Assembly (NCBI RefSeq): GCF_003855095.1
Contig: NZ_CP033972.1
Span: forward strand, 1,860,001 to 1,924,000
Reading direction: 5' to 3'
Source of the DNA: Gordonia insulae
Lineage (GTDB): Bacteria; Actinomycetota; Actinomycetes; Mycobacteriales; Mycobacteriaceae
Length of the DNA stretch: 64,000 nt
In this document: in pieces, positions 55,054 through 64,000 of the stretch
Layout of the letters: each line of letters starts with the position of its first letter
Numbering within the stretch: position 1 is the stretch's first letter
Program-made: the position numbers and the translations under genes
The notes under the pieces: generated by a model
Told to the model about the DNA's origin: nothing
What the model saw: the letters and a program-made list of their open reading frames with translations, nothing else
Database searches by the model: none

Positions 55054-55904
55054 AGCTCCACTGTGCCAGCGATGACCGTCGTGGCCGCACCGCCCACCCA
55101 GATGTCGGTCCCGTCGTCGGTGACGTGAACCCGACCGGCCCGGCCCAATGCCGTGCCCTGGGCCGTCACATAGGACGCCGGCGCCAGGCCGTCGCGGCGC
55201 AACCATGTCGCGATACCCGCGTTGAGGCTCCCGGTCACCGGGTCTTCGGCGATGCCGAAACCGGGCGCGAACGCCCGGACCTCGAAGACCACGTCGGGTT
55301 CACCGGGCAGGCCGTCCGGATGCGGCCCGATCAGGCCCACCTCGTGGGTGCCGAGTGCCGCCATGTCCGGCTCGACGTCGATCACCCGCCGCCCCGACGA
55401 CAGCATCAGCGCCATCCAGTCGGGGCCGTTGACGACCCACTCCGCGCCGACGACCTCCTCGGGGCCGATGCCCAGCGCCGCGACCACGTCCCGGACGATC
55501 TCGTCGTCGACCGGCCCCGACCTGCGCAGTGGTGGCGCCGCGAAGGCGAGTCGAGCGTCGGCGTCGCCGCTCCCCCGCTGGATCGGCACCAACCCGACGC
55601 CGCACTCCTGGACGATCCGGTCACCCTTCGGGATTCCGCCGGCCTCGAGCCACGCGTGTGCCGATCCCAGCGTCGGATGCCCGGCGAACGGCAACTCGCC
55701 GGCCGGGGTGAAGATGCGCAGTCGGTAGTCCGCGTCGGGATCGGTCGGCGACAGGAGAAAGGTGGTCTCGGAGAGGTTCGTCCAGCGCGCGAACGCCGCC
55801 ATCTGGTCGTCGGTCACGCCGTCGCCGTCGATGACGACAGCAACCGGATTCCCCGCCACCGGAACGGAGGAGAAGACATCAACCTGAGCGAATCGACGAG
55901 TCAT
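55050..55904 (-). CDS. PhzF-family isomerase/epimerase
   Basis: A 284-residue protein of the PhzF superfamily. The N-terminal 'FAQVDVFSSVPVAGNPVAVV', the catalytic Glu in 'NLSETTFLL' and 'PFAGHPTLGSAH' are classical, and the second half repeats the fold with 'GSLNAGIATWL'. Known members isomerise the phenazine precursor or act on other small molecules; most are unassigned. The ATG at 55904 gives the family length. It overlaps tatD by 4 bp and is divergent from a GntR regulator gene that may control it. No phenazine genes are nearby. Confidence 0.85.
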   Translation of the reverse strand: MTRRFAQVDVFSSVPVAGNPVAVVIDGDGVTDDQMAAFARWTNLSETTFLLSPTDPDADYRLRIFTPAGELPFAGHPTLGSAHAWLEAGGIPKGDRIVQECGVGLVPIQRGSGDADARLAFAAPPLRRSGPVDDEIVRDVVAALGIGPEEVVGAEWVVNGPDWMALMLSSGRRVIDVEPDMAALGTHEVGLIGPHPDGLPGEPDVVFEVRAFAPGFGIAEDPVTGSLNAGIATWLRRDGLAPASYVTAQGTALGRAGRVHVTDDGTDIWVGGAATTVIAGTVEL

Positions 55905-55972
55905 CGGTCCATCCTCACCGTGCGACCCGTCGGGGGCCAACCGAATATGCGTGGACGCGCCGGCCGACCAGG

Positions 55973-55986
55973 TATGTGATTTCATA
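55973..55986. promoter_or_regulatory. Possible operator between PhzF and GntR genes
   Basis: TATGTGATTTCATA has TATG/CATA arms around a 6-bp spacer and is AT-rich within the divergent region. FadR-type GntR proteins often bind short palindromes, so the regulator at 56122 could act here. The repeat is short and may be chance. Confidence 0.3.
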
Positions 55987-56121
55987 TATCCCACCTCGGG
56001 CCGGTACCGTCTCGGCCGGGGCGGATCACAGTCACGGTCGGGGTGACTGTGTCCACCCGTCCGCACCGCGAGTGGAGAGAACCGTGATGGTTGACGCGTC
56101 GGCGACGAACCCGAGGCATCG

Positions 56122-56847
56122 ATGAGCCGGACAGCGCTGCGCCGGACGCAACTCACCGACGATGTCGCCGAGCACCTGAGGCACCGGATCATGACAGGTG
56201 ATCTGCGTCCCGGCGAGTTCATCCGCCTCGATGAGACCGCGACGACGCTCGGGTGCAGTGTGACACCGGTGCGCGAGGCGTTGGTCGCCTTGCGTGGTGA
56301 GGGCCTGGTGCGGTCCTCCCCGCATCGCGGGTATGTCGTCGAGACCTTGAACCGCGGCGACATCGAGGACATCTTCTGGATGCAGGCCGAACTGTCGGCG
56401 CGCCTGGCATCCCATGCCGCCGGGAGTCCCGCGCTCGACACCCATCTCGCGACGATGCGGGACACCGTCGACTCCCTGGCGGACGCCGTCGAGGCAGGCG
56501 ACCATGCCAAGGTCCTGGCCGCCGAGTTCGCGTTCCACCGCCAGGTCAATCTCACCGCCGACAGCAAGAAGCTCGCCTGGTTCGTCTACTCCGCCGGCAA
56601 ATACACCCCGTACTCGCTCTATGCGCGTGACCGCGAGTGGGGCCGCCAGGCCGTCGACAGCCATCGGAGGCTGATCGGCCACCTGTCCTCGGGCGACTCC
56701 GCGTCGATCCGCGCGGAGATCCATGCGCGGTTCGCCGACGCGCGTGACCGACTGATCCGACAACTGGATTCGATCGGCTTCTGGGACCAGACGGAGCCCG
56801 GGAGTGCGTCCTCCGCGACCTCCGAGCCCGCCACCGAAACGGCCTGA
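56122..56847 (+). CDS. GntR-family regulator, FadR subfamily (FCD domain)
   Basis: A 241-residue regulator. The winged helix ('RPGEFIRLDETATTLGCSV' then 'VREALVALRGEGLVRSSPHRG') is followed by a helical FCD domain, with 'EFAFHRQVNL' as a metal/ligand-site segment. It is divergent from the PhzF-tatD pair and upstream of the HAD/GH65 genes on its own strand, so it might control either. The DNA-binding helix differs from the GntR at 26510, so the two should recognise different sites. The ligand is unknown. Confidence 0.84.
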   Translation: MSRTALRRTQLTDDVAEHLRHRIMTGDLRPGEFIRLDETATTLGCSVTPVREALVALRGEGLVRSSPHRGYVVETLNRGDIEDIFWMQAELSARLASHAAGSPALDTHLATMRDTVDSLADAVEAGDHAKVLAAEFAFHRQVNLTADSKKLAWFVYSAGKYTPYSLYARDREWGRQAVDSHRRLIGHLSSGDSASIRAEIHARFADARDRLIRQLDSIGFWDQTEPGSASSATSEPATETA

Positions 56848-56904
56848 CCTCCGATCCGGCCGCATGCCGCGCCAGCCACCGCTCGGACAGGTAGCGTTCC
56901 CTCC

Positions 56905-57615
56905 GTGTTGGGTTTGCCAGATTCCACATCGGTCGCGCTGTTCGATCTCGACGGCGTGTTGACGTCCACCGCGGTGCTGCACCGCAACGCCTGGAAACAG
57001 GCGTTCGACGCTTTTCTGTCCGAACGGGATCCGGACGGCTTCGTCCCGTTCACCGAACAGGACTATCTCGACCATGTCGACGGCCGCCGCCGCGAAGACG
57101 GCGTGCGCGCCTTCCTGCACTCGCGGCAGATCGACGACGTCGACGCCGACGCCCTCGCCGCCATCGGCGAGGGCAAGAACGAACTCTTCACCGCGACACT
57201 GGAACGCGACGGCGTCGATCCCTACCCTGGGTCGGTGCGATACCTGGAAGCCGCACGACAGGCCGGATTACGCATCGCCGTCGTCACCTCGTCGAAGAAC
57301 GGAGCAGCTGTGCTGGATGCCGCAGGTCTCAGTGAGTTCGTGGAGCTACGAGTCGACGGACTCGAGACCGCCGCGCGAGGATTACCGGGCAAGCCCGCCC
57401 CCGACTCCTTCCTCCTCGGCGCCGACCTGATGGGGGTGACACCCGACGGCGCCGTCGTGTTCGAGGACGCGATCTCCGGGGTACAGGCCGCGGTCGCCGG
57501 GAAGTTCGGCTACGTCGTGGCGATCGACCGGGTCGGCGGTGGACAGGCCGACGCGATGCGCGAGGCCGGCGCCGACATCGTCGTGAACGATCTCGACGAA
57601 TTGCTGTCCGCATGA
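56905..57615 (+). CDS. HAD hydrolase, beta-phosphoglucomutase-like
   Basis: A 236-residue HAD-superfamily protein. Motif I is 'FDLDGVLTST' (two Asp nucleophile/acid), followed by 'AVVTSSKNG' (motif II Ser), the Lys in 'GKPAPDSFLLG' and motif IV 'VVFEDAISGVQAA'. The pattern matches beta-phosphoglucomutase, which turns beta-glucose-1-phosphate into glucose-6-phosphate. The stop overlaps the GH65 start (ATGA). The pair HAD plus GH65 phosphorylase is a known module in Mycobacteriales for disaccharide breakdown, so the assignment of beta-phosphoglucomutase is well supported by context. Confidence 0.85.
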   Translation: MLGLPDSTSVALFDLDGVLTSTAVLHRNAWKQAFDAFLSERDPDGFVPFTEQDYLDHVDGRRREDGVRAFLHSRQIDDVDADALAAIGEGKNELFTATLERDGVDPYPGSVRYLEAARQAGLRIAVVTSSKNGAAVLDAAGLSEFVELRVDGLETAARGLPGKPAPDSFLLGADLMGVTPDGAVVFEDAISGVQAAVAGKFGYVVAIDRVGGGQADAMREAGADIVVNDLDELLSA

Positions 57616-59963
57616 GCCCCAGCGCGATCGAACACGGCTTCGACGTCCACCCCTGGCAACTGCGGTGGCGCGGCCTCGACATCGACATGCTCGGACGCAC
57701 CGAGACCCTGTTCGCCCTGTCGAACGGGCACATCGGTCTGCGCGGCACGTTCGAGGAGGGCGAGCCGGTCGACCATCCCGGCACCTACCTGAACGGCTTC
57801 TACGAGCAGCGCGGGCTGCCGTATGCCGAAAGTGGTTACGGCTACCCGGAATCCGGCCAGACCGTGGTGAATGTGACCGACGGCAAGATCCTGCGGCTAC
57901 TCGTCGAGGACGAGCCGATGGACCTCCGATACGGACGCACCGAGGAGCACGAACGCGTCCTCGACTTCCGGACCGGCACACTGCGCCGCAACACGTTGTG
58001 GACCTCACCCACCGGCCGTACCGTCCGCATCCGTTCCGAGCGCCTGGTCTCGTTCACCAAGCGGACCATCGCCGCCATCCACTACGAGGTGGAGCCGATC
58101 GGTGAGGACATGAAACTGGTCCTGCAGTCGGATCTGCTGGCCAACGAACCCGTTCCGGCGCCGGGTAACGATCCGCGCCTGGCCGCCGCACTCGATCAGC
58201 CACTGGTCTCGGACCTCTCGGCCTGCCGCAACTACTGGGGCATGCTGGTGCACCACACCAAGAAGTCGGGGCTGCACGTGGCGGCCGGCATGGACCATGA
58301 GATCGACTTCCCCGACAAGGCCGACACGTTCATCCGCGCCGACTCCGACCTCGCGCGGCTCACCGTCGCCGCGAACGTGCCGCAGGGCAGCAAACTGTCC
58401 GTGACGAAGTACATCGGTTACGGCTGGTCGGCACGCCGATCGGTGCCCGCCCTGCGCGCGCAGGTCGACGCCGCTCTGGCCATGGCCATGGAGACCGGCT
58501 GGGACGCCCTCAAGGCCGACCAGATCACCTATCTGGAAGATTTCTGGCGAGACGCCGACGTCGAGCTCGACGGCGATCCAGAACTGCAGCAGGCCGTACG
58601 GTTCGCCCTGTTCCACGTGTTGCAGGCCGGCGCGCGCGGGCAGGACCGCGCGATCCCCGCCAAGGGACTGACCGGCCCCGGCTACGACGGCCACACCTTC
58701 TGGGACACCGAGAGTTTCATCCTCCCGATGCTCACCTACACCGTGCCCGCGGCCGCCGGCGCCGAGCTCCGATGGCGGCACGCGACGATGGACAAGGCGA
58801 AGAGTCGCGCCGCCGAGCTCGGACAGCGCGGCGCGATGTTCCCCTGGCGATCCATCAACGGCGACGAGTGTTCGGGCTACTGGCCCGCGGGCACCGCGGG
58901 CGTGCACGTCAGCGCCGACATCGCCAACGCCACGGCCCGCTATCTCCGCGCGACCGACGACGAGCAGTTCGAGACCGAGTGCGGCGTCGAGCTGCTGGTC
59001 GAGACGGCCCGTTTGTTCGCCGGCCTCGGACATCACGACGTGAACGGCCGATTCCGCATCGACGGCGTGACGGGTCCGGACGAGTACACCGCCGTGGTGA
59101 ACAACAACGTGTTCACCAATCTCGCTGCGCAACAGAACCTTCGGGATGCGGTCGCGGCAGTGCACCGCAGGCCCGACCTCGCCCGCGAGTACGGTGTGAC
59201 GGTCGCCGAGGCGGCACATTGGGAGTCCTGCGCCGACGACATGACGATTCCGTTCGACGAGGCGTTGGGGGTCCACCAGCAGTGTGAGTCCTTCACCCTG
59301 CTGAGCGCCTGGGACTTCGAGGCCTCGGTCGGCAAGTACCCACTGCTACTCAACTATCCGTACTACGACCTCTATCGCAAACAAGTGGTCAAGCAGGCCG
59401 ACCTCGTGTTCGCGATGTACAACTTCGGCTCGAGCTTCACCCCCGAGCAGAAGCTGCGCAACTTCGACTACTACTACCCGTTGACCGTGCGCGATTCGTC
59501 GCTCTCGGCATGTTGTGAAGCGGTCGTCGCGGCCGAGGTCGGCTACCTCGACCTGTCCTACGATCTGATGTGCGAGTCGGTGTTCACCGACCTGCACGAT
59601 CTGCACAGCAACGTCTCGAGTGGCCTGCACATCGCCGCGCTCGCCGGTGCCTGGACCGACTGCGTGGCCGGCTTCGGCGGCATGCGCGACTTCGGCGGCA
59701 AGATCACCTTCGCACCGCGCCTGCCGAACCGACTCTCCTACCTCTCGTTCCGGATGACGGTCGGCGAGACGAAGATCGTCGTGGCCATCGATCGCGAGAC
59801 GGCGACCTATCGCCTCCTGTCGGGTCCGCCGATCGATCTCGCCCACCACGGCGAGAAGTTCACGCTCGCGTCGGCGCCGGTCACCAAGCACATCACCGAA
59901 CTCGTCAAACGCGAGGCGCCCAAGGCGCCGCCGGGTTGCGAGCCGTACCGCCGGTTCGACTAG
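57612..59963 (+). CDS. GH65 family disaccharide phosphorylase
   Basis: A 783-residue glycoside hydrolase family 65 protein. The N-terminal beta-sandwich is followed by the (alpha/alpha)6 barrel, with the general acid Glu in '[17 protein letters not shown]' and the C-terminal '[16 protein letters not shown]' region typical of the family. GH65 enzymes phosphorolyse trehalose, maltose, kojibiose or similar alpha-glucosides into beta-glucose-1-phosphate and glucose. The overlapping beta-phosphoglucomutase gene supports that product. Which disaccharide is used is not clear from the sequence. Length is normal for the family. Confidence 0.87.
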   Translation: MSPSAIEHGFDVHPWQLRWRGLDIDMLGRTETLFALSNGHIGLRGTFEEGEPVDHPGTYLNGFYEQRGLPYAESGYGYPESGQTVVNVTDGKILRLLVEDEPMDLRYGRTEEHERVLDFRTGTLRRNTLWTSPTGRTVRIRSERLVSFTKRTIAAIHYEVEPIGEDMKLVLQSDLLANEPVPAPGNDPRLAAALDQPLVSDLSACRNYWGMLVHHTKKSGLHVAAGMDHEIDFPDKADTFIRADSDLARLTVAANVPQGSKLSVTKYIGYGWSARRSVPALRAQVDAALAMAMETGWDALKADQITYLEDFWRDADVELDGDPELQQAVRFALFHVLQAGARGQDRAIPAKGLTGPGYDGHTFWDTESFILPMLTYTVPAAAGAELRWRHATMDKAKSRAAELGQRGAMFPWRSINGDECSGYWPAGTAGVHVSADIANATARYLRATDDEQFETECGVELLVETARLFAGLGHHDVNGRFRIDGVTGPDEYTAVVNNNVFTNLAAQQNLRDAVAAVHRRPDLAREYGVTVAEAAHWESCADDMTIPFDEALGVHQQCESFTLLSAWDFEASVGKYPLLLNYPYYDLYRKQVVKQADLVFAMYNFGSSFTPEQKLRNFDYYYPLTVRDSSLSACCEAVVAAEVGYLDLSYDLMCESVFTDLHDLHSNVSSGLHIAALAGAWTDCVAGFGGMRDFGGKITFAPRLPNRLSYLSFRMTVGETKIVVAIDRETATYRLLSGPPIDLAHHGEKFTLASAPVTKHITELVKREAPKAPPGCEPYRRFD

Positions 59964-60024
59964 GTGCGGGTGCGACCCACCACGCCCGCACCATCGAACG
60001 ACCACCAAGTATTCTGGCGGCACC

Positions 60025-61587
60025 ATGACCGACGATCCGAGCAGCCCCCCGCACGGCGCTGGTGAACCGTTCTACATCACCACCGCGATCGCCTACCCCA
60101 ACGGTGCTCCGCACATCGGGCACGCCTACGAGTACATCTCGGCGGACACACTTGCGCGGTTCAAGCGACTCGACGGCTTCGACGTGCGGTTCCTCACCGG
60201 CACCGATGTGCACGGGCAGAAGATGCAGCAGACGGCGGAGGCCGAGGGCATCGCGACGGCGGACCTGGCGAACCGGAACTCCGATCGGTTCCAGAAGCTG
60301 CAGGAACGACTCGGTTCGAGCTTCGACCGCTTCATCCGGACCAGCGACGCCGACCACAAGGTCGCATCCGAGGCGATCTGGCAGCGCATGTCCGACGCCG
60401 GCGACATCTACCTCGACGCCTACTCGGGCTGGTACGACGTGCGTGACGAGAGCTTCTACGCCGAGGCCGACACCACTGTCGACGAGGCCGGGAATCGCGT
60501 GGCGTCCGACACCGGACACGTCCTGACGTGGACGGAGGAGCAGACCTACTTCTTCCGGCTGTCCGCCTATCAGGACAAGCTGCTCGAGCTCTACGAGACG
60601 CACCCGGAGTACCTGCGTCCCGATGTCCGCCGCAACGAGATCGTCAGCTTCGTCAAGGGCGGCCTCACCGACCTGTCGATCTCCCGCACGACCTTCGACT
60701 GGGGCGTTCCCGTACCCGGCCATCCCGATCACGTCATGTACGTGTGGGTGGACGCCCTGACCAACTACCTGACCGGTGCCGGCTTCCCCGATGACGCCGC
60801 CACCTTCGACCGCTACTGGCCGGCCGACCTGCACATCATCGGCAAGGACATCATCCGGTTCCACTGCGTGTACTGGCCGGCGTTCCTGATGAGCGCGGGC
60901 ATCGAACTGCCGAAACGCGTGTTCGCCCACGGCTTCCTGTTCAACAAGGGCGAGAAGATGAGCAAGTCGGTCGGCAACGTCGTCGACCCCGACAACCTCA
61001 TCGACGAGTTCGGACTCGACCCGGTGCGCTACTTCTTCCTGCGTGAGGTCTCCTACGGGCAGGACGGCAGCTATTCCACCGATGCGATCATCAGCCGGAT
61101 CAACGCCGACCTCGCGAACGAGTTCGGCAACCTGGCGCAGCGGACGCTGTCGATGATCGGCAAGTACTTCGACGGCGTGGTGCCCACCCCGGGCGGACAG
61201 ACCCCCGAGGACACCGTGCTGATGGAACGCGCCGAGGGCCTGTTGCCCAGGGTGCGTGACCATTTCGACGTCCAGGCAATCCATCTCGGCATCGAGGCGA
61301 TGTGGTCGGTGCTCGCCGACACGAACCGCTACATCTCGTCGCAGGAGCCCTGGAAGCTGGCGAAGACCGACCTCGATCGCACCGCCACGGTCCTCTACGT
61401 GTGCGCCGAGGTGGTCCGGATCGTCGCGCTGCTGGCGCAGCCGGTGATGCCCGAATCGACGGCGCGACTGCTGGATCAACTCGCCGTCGATGCCGACAAC
61501 CGCCGGTTCACCGCCGTCGACGATCGGCTCGTCGCGGGCACACCGCTCCCCAAACCGTCGCCGGTCTTCCCCCGCTACGAGGCGTGA
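60025..61587 (+). CDS. metG: Methionyl-tRNA synthetase
   Basis: A 520-residue class I synthetase. The HIGH motif reads '[10 protein letters not shown]' and the KMSKS motif '[12 protein letters not shown]', with '[12 protein letters not shown]' between. The protein ends after the anticodon-binding helical domain and has no C-terminal tRNA-binding (Trbp111-like) extension, the short form common in actinobacteria. It charges tRNA-Met for initiation and elongation. The stop overlaps the pabB start (GTGA), and in Mycobacterium the same two genes are close, so they are probably co-transcribed. Confidence 0.95.
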   Translation: MTDDPSSPPHGAGEPFYITTAIAYPNGAPHIGHAYEYISADTLARFKRLDGFDVRFLTGTDVHGQKMQQTAEAEGIATADLANRNSDRFQKLQERLGSSFDRFIRTSDADHKVASEAIWQRMSDAGDIYLDAYSGWYDVRDESFYAEADTTVDEAGNRVASDTGHVLTWTEEQTYFFRLSAYQDKLLELYETHPEYLRPDVRRNEIVSFVKGGLTDLSISRTTFDWGVPVPGHPDHVMYVWVDALTNYLTGAGFPDDAATFDRYWPADLHIIGKDIIRFHCVYWPAFLMSAGIELPKRVFAHGFLFNKGEKMSKSVGNVVDPDNLIDEFGLDPVRYFFLREVSYGQDGSYSTDAIISRINADLANEFGNLAQRTLSMIGKYFDGVVPTPGGQTPEDTVLMERAEGLLPRVRDHFDVQAIHLGIEAMWSVLADTNRYISSQEPWKLAKTDLDRTATVLYVCAEVVRIVALLAQPVMPESTARLLDQLAVDADNRRFTAVDDRLVAGTPLPKPSPVFPRYEA

Positions 61588-62771
61588 CCGCACCGGCGCT
61601 CGACGTCCTGCGTGCGCTGCATGCGCACACGGTCTCGTCCGGGATGCCGCCGCCCGCCGCCCTGATCGGCGACTGGTGGGGCGCCGACGCCGTCATCGCG
61701 CCCTCGATCCACCTCCGCCCGGGATTCGCCCCGCCCGACGACCCCGAACGATTCTGGTTCGGCTATCTCGGATTCCCGGTCCGCACCACGGAATCCGCGC
61801 TGCCGGCCGCGGTCGGCGGACTCACCGACCAGATCCTCGTCCTGGCCGACGGACGATGGCGATACGAGAGCGTCGACGGGACCCCGTGTCCCGCATGGGT
61901 CGAGGATGCCCTGGCACACCCTGTACCGCCGCGCGACGACGCGTGGTCGGCGACCTGGACGGCACCCCGACGCGAACCACACCTGGCCGCGATCGAGCAG
62001 TGTCTGGCGGCCATCCGCGCCGGAGAGGTCTATCAGGCGTGTGTGTGCACGAGGTTCACCGGCACGGTCACCGGCGACCCCCTGGAGTTCTTCGGCGCCA
62101 TCACCAGCGCAACGTTGCCAGCGAAATCTGCTTACCTGCAAGGTCATTGGGGTACGGTGGCGAGCTTCTCGCCGGAGACATTCCTGCGCAGGACCGGCAA
62201 TCTGATCATGTCGGCGCCCATCAAGGGCACCGTACCGGCGGACGCGGCGCCGGAATCGTTGTCGGCGTCGGCGAAGGACGTCGCCGAGAACGTGATGATC
62301 GTGGACCTGGTGCGCAACGACCTGAGTCGCCTCGCGGTCACCGGGACGGTGCGTGTCGCCGAACTCCTCTCCGTGGTGCCCGCCCCCGGCGTCTGGCATC
62401 TGGTGTCCCGGGTCGAGGCGATCCTCGACCCGGCCGTCGGGACCAACGAACTGCTGCGGGCGACGTTTCCGCCGGCGTCGGTGACCGGCACGCCGAAACT
62501 GCGGGCGGCCGAGTTGCTCGCCGAATGGGAGTCCCACCCGCGCGGCGTCTACTGCGGGGCGATCGGGATGGCCGGGCCCGGCCACGGTCTCGATCTCAAC
62601 GTCGCCATCCGCACCGTCGCCCTGGCACCCGACGGTTCCGCGATCCTCGGTGTCGGCGGCGGCATCACGATCGACTCGGACCCCGAACGCGAATGGCAGG
62701 AATGCCTGGACAAGGCGGCCACCATCGTCGGCGCGAGCAGCGCGACCGGCCCGCCGGGCCGCGGCCGCTGA
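61584..62771 (+). CDS. pabB: Aminodeoxychorismate synthase component I-like chorismate-binding enzyme
   Basis: A 395-residue chorismate-binding enzyme. The C-terminal domain carries the standard segments '[14 protein letters not shown]', '[12 protein letters not shown]', '[15 protein letters not shown]' and '[17 protein letters not shown]', and ends with the glycine-rich '[15 protein letters not shown]'. PabB converts chorismate and ammonia to aminodeoxychorismate for folate. No glutamine amidotransferase partner is fused or adjacent. Anthranilate and isochorismate synthases are related; the position beside metG, as in Mycobacterium, favours PabB. The GTG start overlaps metG. Confidence 0.86.
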   Translation: MTAPALDVLRALHAHTVSSGMPPPAALIGDWWGADAVIAPSIHLRPGFAPPDDPERFWFGYLGFPVRTTESALPAAVGGLTDQILVLADGRWRYESVDGTPCPAWVEDALAHPVPPRDDAWSATWTAPRREPHLAAIEQCLAAIRAGEVYQACVCTRFTGTVTGDPLEFFGAITSATLPAKSAYLQGHWGTVASFSPETFLRRTGNLIMSAPIKGTVPADAAPESLSASAKDVAENVMIVDLVRNDLSRLAVTGTVRVAELLSVVPAPGVWHLVSRVEAILDPAVGTNELLRATFPPASVTGTPKLRAAELLAEWESHPRGVYCGAIGMAGPGHGLDLNVAIRTVALAPDGSAILGVGGGITIDSDPEREWQECLDKAATIVGASSATGPPGRGR

Positions 62772-62913
62772 CCCGTGACTGCCCGACCGCTCGGCGCACG
62801 ACACCGCACGTCCGGCGCCGGGCCGGTGCCGTTCGGCGCGCCGATGCGCACGTTCGTTCGAAAGTCCGACGGACAGTCGGCGGTGCCGACGACCCCTGGG
62901 GTAGCATCGGGAT

Positions 62914-64000
62914 ATGCGCCAATCCATACTGGCAGGTACGGACGGCACGGGGGGCGCCGGCGGGATCGGTGACCAGCGCGCGGCCGAGATCACCGTCGAC
63001 CTCCCGGTCCCGAGCACCCGGGCCGAGGTCGTCGCGTCCTGGCAACGCGTGGTCGATGCCGGGGCGGACGCGGACAACCACGCCCCCGCGCATCTCTCGG
63101 CGCCGGACGTCAGCGACCGCCGACGGGACAATCCCCTCGGGGAGAGTGCGCAGCGACTCCAGCGCGTCTTCGTGGAGGCCACCGACGACTCCGACCTGAT
63201 GATGGGCGTCTTCGACGCCGACGGTGTCCTGCTGTGGCGTGGCGGGACCCCGCGTTGGCTGACCGTCGCCGACGACCTCGAACTCGTCGAGGGCAGCCGA
63301 TGGGACGAGGAATCGACTGCGACCACCGCGGTCAGTCTGGTGATGTCGGATCATCGCGCAACCCGCCTGGTGGGTTCCGAGCATTACAACAGCGCGCTGC
63401 ATGCGCTCTACTGCGCCGCCGCGCCGATCCATCATCCGCGGACCGGCGCGATGACGGGCATCGTCGGACTGGCCGGACCCATCGGGTCGTTCCAGCCGTC
63501 GTCGACGGCATTCGCGGTGAGCATGGCCGCGCTCGGCGAACACGAGATCGCCGCTGCGCACACCCGCTCGCTGGCCGATCTCCGCAAGAACGCAGGCGCT
63601 CGCCTGGCCGGGATCCGCGGGCCCGCGCTGCTCGTCGACAGCGACGGTTGGGTGGCCGACAGCCGGGGGTGCACCGCGCCGGACGCCGTGGGCGCGCCCG
63701 CCGAGGGGATGCATCAGTTCGTGCCCGGGATCGGCGCCTGCGTCGCCTCGGCGGTCGGCCGCGGATGGCTGCTCCGTCCGGTCGGACCCGCGAGTCCCAT
63801 TGTCGCCGAACTCGATCTGCGCGGCGAGCCGTCCCTCACGGTGGCCGGCGACGGTGACGAATGGCGCACGGTGCTCACCCGTCGCCATGCCCAGATCCTC
63901 CTGCTGCTGGCCGAGGCGTCCGAATCCGGCCTCACCTCGGCACGGTTGAGCCGACTCATCTTCGGTGACACCGGACACGTCGTGACGGTCCGCGCGGAGA
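62914..64000 (+). CDS. GAF-domain transcriptional regulator (3' partial)
   Basis: The frame from the ATG at 62914 is open to the window end (at least 362 residues). The middle part ('LMMGVFDADGVLLWRGG', then 'GSRWDEESTATTAVSL', 'HALYCAAAPIHHPRTGAMTGIVGL') matches the GAF sensor domain of AcoR-like activators. Downstream, 'RRHAQILLLLAEASESGLTSARLSRLIFGD' looks like a helix-turn-helix region used by actinobacterial GAF regulators, not a sigma-54 AAA domain. Such proteins often regulate an aldehyde or alcohol dehydrogenase gene next to them, which would lie beyond this window. The ATG is the only good start near the 142-bp gap after pabB. Confidence 0.75.
   Translation, partial: MRQSILAGTDGTGGAGGIGDQRAAEITVDLPVPSTRAEVVASWQRVVDAGADADNHAPAHLSAPDVSDRRRDNPLGESAQRLQRVFVEATDDSDLMMGVFDADGVLLWRGGTPRWLTVADDLELVEGSRWDEESTATTAVSLVMSDHRATRLVGSEHYNSALHALYCAAAPIHHPRTGAMTGIVGLAGPIGSFQPSSTAFAVSMAALGEHEIAAAHTRSLADLRKNAGARLAGIRGPALLVDSDGWVADSRGCTAPDAVGAPAEGMHQFVPGIGACVASAVGRGWLLRPVGPASPIVAELDLRGEPSLTVAGDGDEWRTVLTRRHAQILLLLAEASESGLTSARLSRLIFGDTGHVVTVRAE

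Noticed and set aside
55050..55904. A phenazine pathway suggested by the PhzF-family gene
   Set aside because: None of the other phz genes is present, and PhzF-like proteins are widespread outside phenazine producers.

Overview
The window is high-GC actinobacterial DNA, most likely Gordonia or a close mycolic-acid relative in the Mycobacteriales. The block rpfB-rsmA-ispE with tatD, metG and pabB beside it, and pth next to rplY, follows the gene order known from Mycobacterium tuberculosis (recalled, not searched). GTG and TTG starts and 4-base stop/start overlaps (GTGA, ATGA) are frequent, and a REP-like palindrome of a kind common in Gordonia-type genomes occurs twice.

Region 1 (1-27313) is a catabolic island. 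A plus-strand run (1-11124), entering from outside the window, encodes a beta-propeller lactonase-like protein, three SDR dehydrogenases, a Rieske oxygenase, a Baeyer-Villiger-type flavoprotein monooxygenase, a ThDP enzyme, an aldehyde dehydrogenase, a TauD-like dioxygenase and a carboxymuconolactone-decarboxylase-like protein. The second half (11155-26408) is acyl-CoA chemistry: two acyl-CoA synthetases, a CaiB-type CoA-transferase, a CoA-transferase-fold protein lacking its catalytic glutamate, four acyl-CoA dehydrogenases in two gene pairs, enoyl-CoA hydratases, a MaoC-like hydratase, an SDR and an AcuI-like reductase. Three near-identical 14-bp palindromes precede the main transcription units of the second half and the GntR gene at 26510, so this looks like one regulon. 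The plan (oxygenation, Baeyer-Villiger oxidation, CoA activation, beta-oxidation-like breakdown) fits an alicyclic, terpenoid or steroid-like substrate. The substrate cannot be read from the sequence.

Region 2 (27321-34223) holds a TIMP/NTR-like exported protein, an ArsC-family protein, asparagine synthetase, an epoxide-hydrolase-like SnoaL/LEH protein, ribosomal protein L25, peptidyl-tRNA hydrolase and an SLC13-type transporter.

Region 3 (34340-39389) has two KAS III (FabH) paralogs flanking a PadR regulator and a two-gene ABC-2 exporter. The first paralog has been altered at its 3' end by a REP-like element, a 78-bp duplication and a one-base slip in a C run.

Region 4 (39486-51336) carries release factor 3, a lipoprotein, a 3-hydroxyisobutyryl-CoA hydrolase-like protein, two ABC-F ATPases, an alpha/beta hydrolase, an SGNH hydrolase, a secreted lipase, a GH25 lysozyme and ispE. 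Region 5 (51403-64000) is the conserved rpfB/rsmA/tatD block plus a PhzF protein and divergent GntR regulator, a beta-phosphoglucomutase/GH65 phosphorylase pair, metG-pabB, and a GAF-type regulator cut by the window end. I saw no tRNA, rRNA, IS element, prophage or CRISPR array.
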